DNA from: Alphaproteobacteria bacterium
GTDB lineage: Bacteria; Pseudomonadota; Alphaproteobacteria; Bin95
DNA length: 10,233 bases
Direction of reading: 5' to 3'
NCBI GenBank assembly: GCA_022822125.1
Contig: JAJECF010000028.1
Coordinates: 1 to 10,233, forward strand
The notes under the pieces are model-generated. The model did no database searches and had not been told where the DNA came from. It saw only the letters and a list, made by a program, of their open reading frames with translations. Shown here in pieces: positions 6,812-10,233 of this stretch. How positions within the stretch are numbered: the first letter of the stretch is position 1; each line of letters begins with the position of its first letter. The position numbers were made by a program, and so were the translations under genes.

Positions 6812-6833
6812 TCCTGATTGACGATCGCTGCTG

Positions 6834-8156
6834 TCAGAAGGTCTTGAACACCACGCTCGGCAGCCACAGCGCCAGCCCCGGGAACCAGTACACCAGCGCC
6901 AGCACCACCAGTTCCAGGGCGATGAACGGGACCACGCCGCGATACATGTCCGCCAGCTTGATCTCCGGCGGGCTGATGCCGCGCAGGTAGAAGATGGCCG
7001 GCGCCATCGGCGGCGTGAGGTAGCTGGTCTGGATGACGATCAGGAACATGATGCAGAACCAGACGTCATCGACGCCCATCTTGCGCAGCACCGCGACCGC
7101 CACCGGGATGATGATGAGCACGATGGAGATCAGGTCGAGCACAAAGCCGGCGATGAAGGCGATGAACAGCAGGATGAAGATGGTCGCGGTGGCGGAGAGG
7201 TTCGCCGCCGCCAGCAGCCCTTCCACGGCGCTGATCCCGCCGAGCGCCACGAACACGCCGGCGAACATGGTCCCGCCGAGCAGGATGGTCAGGATCATCG
7301 CCGTTATCTGGAGCGTCTTCATGAACGCCGCATGCAGGGTGGGGATGTCGAATCGGCCGTACAGGACGGTCAGGATGACGGTGCCGATGGCGCCCATCGC
7401 CGCCGCTTCGGTCGGCGTCGCCCAGCCGAGCATGATCGTGCCGAGCACGGAGAAGATGAGCACCAGCGGCGGCATCATGGCCGTCGCGGTGATGTAGATG
7501 CGCCGGGCCAGGGGCGGGTCATCGTCGCTCGGCGGCAGGCGCGGCCCGTCCCCGGGCTTCAGCATGCACCGCACCAGGATGTAGAGCACATAGGACAGCG
7601 CGAGCAGCAGCCCCGGGAACAGCATGCCGACGAACAGGTCGCCCACCGACACATCGGCCACCGGTGCCAGGATGACCACCACCACCGACGGCGGGATGAT
7701 GGTGCCGAGCGAGCCGCCGGCGCAGATGGTGCCGGAGATGAGGCCCTTGTCGTAGGCGTAGCGCAGCATGATCGGGATGGCGAGCAGGCCGACCACCGAC
7801 TCGGTCGCCCCCACGACGCCGCTCGCCGCGGCGAACACCACGCACAGCAGCACGGTGCCGACCGCCAGACCGCCCGGCAGCCGGCGGGTCCACAGGTGAA
7901 TGGCCTCGAACAGGCGCTCGGCGATGCCGGAGCGCTCCAGCATCACGCCCATGAAGACGAACAGCGGCACCGCGGCCAGCACATAGTATGAGGCGACGTC
8001 GTCCACCTTCGCCACGAGCTGATAGACGAGCGCGTCGCCGAAGCGGTAATAGCCGAAGATGACGGCGATTCCCATCAGCGACCACGCCACGGGGAATCCC
8101 ATGAAGATGGCCGCCATCAGGGCGGGGAACATCATGAGGCCGATGCCGAGGGTCAT
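6834..8156 (-). CDS. dctM: TRAP transporter large permease (DctM family)
   Basis: A 440-aa, very hydrophobic inner-membrane protein with about 12 membrane spans. It is the large permease of a tripartite ATP-independent periplasmic transporter, driven by a sodium or proton gradient. Family landmarks: GGSLGTIIPPS at 147-157, GWATPTE at 244-250 and SYLTPPMAPA at 378-387. Length is normal (about 425-445). The open frame extends to 8249, but the start at 8156 is chosen because it overlaps the dctQ stop as ATGA and gives the typical N-terminus MTLGIGLMMFPALM. The longer N-terminus would be an Arg-rich tail that is really dctQ sequence. It is the last gene of a dctP-dctQ-dctM operon. Substrate is set by the binding protein. 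Confidence 0.95.
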   Translation of the reverse strand: MTLGIGLMMFPALMAAIFMGFPVAWSLMGIAVIFGYYRFGDALVYQLVAKVDDVASYYVLAAVPLFVFMGVMLERSGIAERLFEAIHLWTRRLPGGLAVGTVLLCVVFAAASGVVGATESVVGLLAIPIMLRYAYDKGLISGTICAGGSLGTIIPPSVVVVILAPVADVSVGDLFVGMLFPGLLLALSYVLYILVRCMLKPGDGPRLPPSDDDPPLARRIYITATAMMPPLVLIFSVLGTIMLGWATPTEAAAMGAIGTVILTVLYGRFDIPTLHAAFMKTLQITAMILTILLGGTMFAGVFVALGGISAVEGLLAAANLSATATIFILLFIAFIAGFVLDLISIVLIIIPVAVAVLRKMGVDDVWFCIMFLIVIQTSYLTPPMAPAIFYLRGISPPEIKLADMYRGVVPFIALELVVLALVYWFPGLALWLPSVVFKTF

Positions 8157-8689
8157 GGCGCGGCTCCATGCGGCTCGAAGCCCTCCTCCTCGGCGAGGCC
8201 GAGCAGCACGCGCGCCGACCTGAGAAGTTCGGCGAACGCCTGCAGGCACAGCACCGCGAAGGCGATGAACCAGACCGTCCTGAACGGCCAGATCACCGGA
8301 TTCCAGGCGGATTCACCGGAAACTTCGCCGCTTTCAAATGCCTCCCAGGCGTATTCATGGAGTCCGAAGGTGACCCAGATCGCGCCCGGCAACATCAGGA
8401 ACACGAAGCCGCAGACATCCACCGCCGCCCGGCCCTTCGGCCCGATATTGTCATAGATGAAGTCGACGCGGATGTGGCCGCGCTCCTTCATGCAATACGC
8501 CATGCCGCACAGATAGCAGGTGCCCGCCAGCATGTAGCCCACCTCATAGGCCCAGAAGGTCGGCGCATCGAACAGGTGGCGCGCCAGCACCTCATAGACC
8601 ATGGACAGGATGAGCGGCGCCATGACCCAGGCGCCGATCACGCCCAGATACTGCGAGAGGCGCTCTATTCCCCTGATGAGGGCAACCAT
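8153..8689 (-). CDS. dctQ: TRAP transporter small permease (DctQ family)
   Basis: A 178-aa inner-membrane protein with four predicted spans (about residues 14-32, 48-66, 91-109, 136-156). It has the family motif YEVLARHLFDAPTFWAYE at 32-49 and GHIRVDF at 71-77. It is the small subunit that pairs with DctM. The start at 8689 has GAGGGA (8699-8704 read on the minus strand) nine bases upstream. Its stop overlaps the dctM start by ATGA, pointing to translational coupling. It follows dctP by 75 bases containing a strong hairpin, which would let the binding protein be made in excess. The soluble C-terminal tail (about 158-178) is acidic. Confidence 0.93.
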   Translation of the reverse strand: MVALIRGIERLSQYLGVIGAWVMAPLILSMVYEVLARHLFDAPTFWAYEVGYMLAGTCYLCGMAYCMKERGHIRVDFIYDNIGPKGRAAVDVCGFVFLMLPGAIWVTFGLHEYAWEAFESGEVSGESAWNPVIWPFRTVWFIAFAVLCLQAFAELLRSARVLLGLAEEEGFEPHGAAP

Positions 8690-8726
8690 GCCGTGTCATC
8701 CCTCATCGCTGAGGCGGACTGGACGC

Positions 8727-8754
8727 GCCGGGCGGGCCTGACGGTCCGCCCGGC
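8727..8754 (-). promoter_or_regulatory. Strong intercistronic hairpin between dctP and dctQ
   Basis: GCCGGGCGG (8727-8735) pairs perfectly with CCGCCCGGC (8746-8754), extending inward through one G-T and two G-C pairs to a four-base loop (TGAC on the plus strand). It lies 10 bases downstream of the dctP stop and before the dctQ ribosome-binding site. There is no T-run. Such structures after periplasmic binding-protein genes commonly stabilise the upstream message or attenuate read-through, which would keep DctP more abundant than the permeases. Confidence 0.55.
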
Positions 8755-8764
8755 TTGGACGCTG

Positions 8765-9790
8765 CTAGCGGTAGCGGTGCGCCTCGGACCACGTCGCGGC
8801 GTAGTCCTGCTGGCTCTTCCAGACGCGCGCGAACCACTCGTTCTCGCCGGCCTGCTCGGCGGCCCACTCATCCGTGGCGGCCTTGGCCTTGGCGATGAAG
8901 TCCGCATCGAGATCCACGACTTCATTGCCCGACTTCAAGAAGTTCTGGAAGGACGGCGCGTCCTGGTGGCCGATTTCCATCCAGAAGTTGAACGTCATGC
9001 GCTCACCCGCGCGCTGAAGCAACATCTTGTTGCGATCGGAGAGGCTGTCCCAGGCGGCCTTGTTGATCTGGCACTCGTGGAACGCGGTCGGCTGATGGAT
9101 GCCGGGCACGACGATATATTTGGCGATCTTCTCGTAGCCGGCCGACTCGTTCATCCACGGCGTGCCCCACTCGATGCCGTCCACCACCTTGCGCTCGAGC
9201 GCCGGATAGACCTCGGCGCCGGGCAGGATGACCGTGGACGCGCCGAGCGTCTGCGCGATCTCGGCCCAGGCGCCGGACGTGCGCACCTTCATGCCCTCAT
9301 AGTCGGCCAGCGAGGTCACACGCTTGTGGCTGTGCATGAACACCTCGGGAGGCGCGGAACCGCAGGGAATGGAGGCAATGCCGAACTTGTCCAGGCGCCA
9401 CTCCATCAGCAGGTCGGCGCCGCCGCCGCGGAACATCCAGTGGATCATCTTCTCGTGTTCCATGGTGCCGGCGAAGCCGCCGAACAACACGCCGGTCCGA
9501 TCGATGCCCCAGTCATAGCCGGCCCAGTTATGGCCGATCTGCGCGACGCCCTTGCGCACCGTGTCGGTCACCTTGAGCGCCTTGCCGAGCGTACCGCCCG
9601 GGAACACCTCGACCTCGATCTCGCCATTGGTGAGGAACCCGATTTCCTTGGCGATGCCCTTGGCGTTGTATTCGAGCAGCGGCCCGCCGCCCCACGGCGT
9701 GGCCATGCTCCACTGCTCTGCGCTCGCAGGCAGGCCGTATGCGCCGAGTCCGACGAACAGCGCTGCGGCGATTGTCGATTTGGTTCTCAT
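8765..9790 (-). CDS. dctP: TRAP transporter periplasmic solute-binding protein (DctP family)
   Basis: A 341-aa protein with a signal peptide (MRTKSTIAAALFVGLGAYGLPASA, likely cut near residue 24), so periplasmic. It captures the substrate and delivers it to DctQM. Landmarks: ATPWGGG at 30-36; LADYEGMKVRTSG at 161-173, whose Arg169 is the place of the conserved Arg that grips a carboxylate in DctP/SiaP proteins; and VYPALERKVVDGIEWGTPWMN at 194-214, typical of the group annotated for mannitol/chloroaromatic or 2-oxo acid uptake. Start at 9790 is chosen over longer upstream frames because it gives a signal peptide and has GGGGAAG just upstream (9795-9801). A carboxylate-containing ligand is likely. 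A betaine or N-methyl amino acid, matching the nearby catabolic genes, is possible but not shown. Confidence 0.94.
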   Translation of the reverse strand: MRTKSTIAAALFVGLGAYGLPASAEQWSMATPWGGGPLLEYNAKGIAKEIGFLTNGEIEVEVFPGGTLGKALKVTDTVRKGVAQIGHNWAGYDWGIDRTGVLFGGFAGTMEHEKMIHWMFRGGGADLLMEWRLDKFGIASIPCGSAPPEVFMHSHKRVTSLADYEGMKVRTSGAWAEIAQTLGASTVILPGAEVYPALERKVVDGIEWGTPWMNESAGYEKIAKYIVVPGIHQPTAFHECQINKAAWDSLSDRNKMLLQRAGERMTFNFWMEIGHQDAPSFQNFLKSGNEVVDLDADFIAKAKAATDEWAAEQAGENEWFARVWKSQQDYAATWSEAHRYR

Positions 9791-9883
9791 TCTGGCTTCC
9801 CCACAGTGATCGGTACCATGCGCGCGAGCCGCGCGCCGAATGCACGAAGGCGGCGCGTGTCGATTCCCGGCACCGCCGCAGCA

Positions 9884-9912
9884 GTTAGGCGCAAACCGCT
9901 GCATGTTGTCAA
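9884..9912 (-). promoter_or_regulatory. Possible sigma-70 promoter for dctPQM
   Basis: On the minus strand a perfect TTGACA (9907-9912) is followed after 17 bases by CCTAAC (9884-9889), a poor -10 match sharing three of six bases with TATAAT. It is 93 bases upstream of the dctP start, leaving a leader of about 85 bases. The perfect -35 in GC-rich DNA makes it worth listing, but the weak -10 means an activator might be needed, or that it is chance. Confidence 0.35.
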
Positions 9913-9958
9913 ATCGCGGCGGCAAGCGGCGCCGGTCTTCGCCCCACCCCCTCACCAC

Positions 9959-10037
9959 CGTGCCCTGTCTGCAGCCGACTGTTCCTGGCCTGTGGTCCGC
10001 GTCGTCGATGGCGACACCGTCAAGGCCGATGCCCGAA
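9959..10037 (+). pseudogene. Remnant of a second SNase-fold (thermonuclease) gene
   Basis: Frame +3 reads ALSAADCSWPVVRVVDGDT and continues to KADARK, which aligns without gaps to residues 26-48 of the nuclease at 5806 (LSAADYAWPVTRVIDGDTVKVDA; 18 of 23 residues identical). The DNA from 9965-10033 matches 5881-5949 at 54 of 69 bases, and about two thirds of the differences are at third codon positions. That suggests an old paralogue that evolved under selection rather than a recent copy. It lacks any start, and the frame ends at 10072 inside the repeat, without the catalytic Arg and Glu region. The likely cause is truncation near the repeat, whose edge is about 22 bases downstream of the homology. 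Confidence 0.65.
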
Positions 10038-10055
10038 AGAAGCACCCGGAATCTG

Positions 10056-10233
10056 ATACCAACGGTCGTTGATCGGAACCGACGGCGCGGCGCCTCCCTA
10101 CCGCAGCCCGGGTCCTTCGTCCTCATCCTGAGTAGCGACCGCGCCAGCGGGCGCGTATCGAAGGATGCCCCGCCGTCCCCTTCGACAGGCTCAGGACAGG
10201 CTCTCGATACGCGGCTGGCGCCGCTACTCGGGA
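10056..10233 (+). repeat. Dispersed intergenic repeat, copy 2, running off the window
   Basis: It begins at ATACCA and matches copy 1 (6602-6683) over 10056-10137. It continues with a variant of the GAGTAGCG, GCGCCAGC, GCGTATCGA block at 10130-10161. A spacer contains CTTCGACAGGCTCAGGACAG, a word familiar from alphaproteobacterial intergenic repeats. The block then appears in inverted form at 10204-10233, making a large imperfect hairpin. 10204-10233 is the exact reverse complement of 6672-6701. No gene is visible here, and the element's far end is outside the window. Confidence 0.8.

Noticed and set aside
8157..8249. Extended N-terminus of DctM
   Set aside because: The added 31 residues are Arg/Gly-rich, unlike a membrane protein N-terminus, and overlap dctQ coding sequence. 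The ATGA overlap start at 8156 fits the family.
8168..10072. 634-codon plus-strand open frame opposite dctQ and dctP
   Set aside because: Only its last part (9959-10037) has protein-level similarity, to the SNase gene. The rest is antisense to well-supported TRAP genes.
6602..10233. CRISPR array or insertion sequence with transposase
   Set aside because: Repeats are few, unevenly spaced and lack unique spacers of constant size, and no transposase or integrase gene is visible between or beside them.
10056..10233. tRNA or small RNA gene
   Set aside because: The foldable sequence is explained by inverted repeat modules; no cloverleaf, T-loop consensus or CCA end was seen.

Overview
The window is very GC-rich, with dense, short-spaced genes and strong third-position GC bias. 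The gene set (sucB–lpdA end, GST, Rieske oxygenase, TRAP transporter) and a DUF1640-like small membrane protein suggest an alphaproteobacterium, perhaps Rhodospirillales-like. This placement rests on gene style only; there is no rRNA or other marker to confirm it.

Layout. (1) 1-2290, plus strand: the 3' end of a 2-oxoacid dehydrogenase E2 subunit (sucB type), a complete dihydrolipoyl dehydrogenase (lpdA), and a glutathione S-transferase-like gene. All three are closely spaced and probably one operon. (2) 2434-5677, plus strand: a Rieske non-heme iron oxygenase alpha subunit, then a 681-aa FMN/FAD/Fe-S flavoprotein of the trimethylamine dehydrogenase / dienoyl-CoA reductase class. The pairing resembles two-step N-demethylation of quaternary-ammonium compounds (stachydrine, glycine betaine and similar). 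The substrate is not proven by the sequence, and the reductase for the Rieske enzyme is not in the window. (3) 5806-6577, plus strand: a secreted staphylococcal-nuclease-fold protein and a 66-aa predicted membrane protein. (4) 6578-6833: intergenic repeats, including a 17-bp perfect-stem hairpin. (5) 6834-9790, minus strand: a complete TRAP transporter, dctP-dctQ-dctM, with ATGA overlap between Q and M and a strong hairpin between P and Q. (6) 9791-10233: a likely dctP promoter, a remnant of a second nuclease gene, and a second copy of the dispersed repeat that runs to the window edge.

How they fit together: region 1 is central metabolism (TCA cycle 2-oxoglutarate dehydrogenase). Regions 2 and 5 look like accessory catabolism and uptake of a small organic compound, although they are on opposite strands and not demonstrably linked. 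The TRAP operon lies between two direct copies of a repeat (74 of 82 bases identical). Each copy follows a nuclease gene or nuclease fragment, so the segment may have been inserted or rearranged.

I did not find an unmistakably new system. The points most worth a second look are the repeat architecture around the TRAP operon, the missing fourth Fe-S cysteine in the flavoprotein, and the Rieske/flavoprotein pair.
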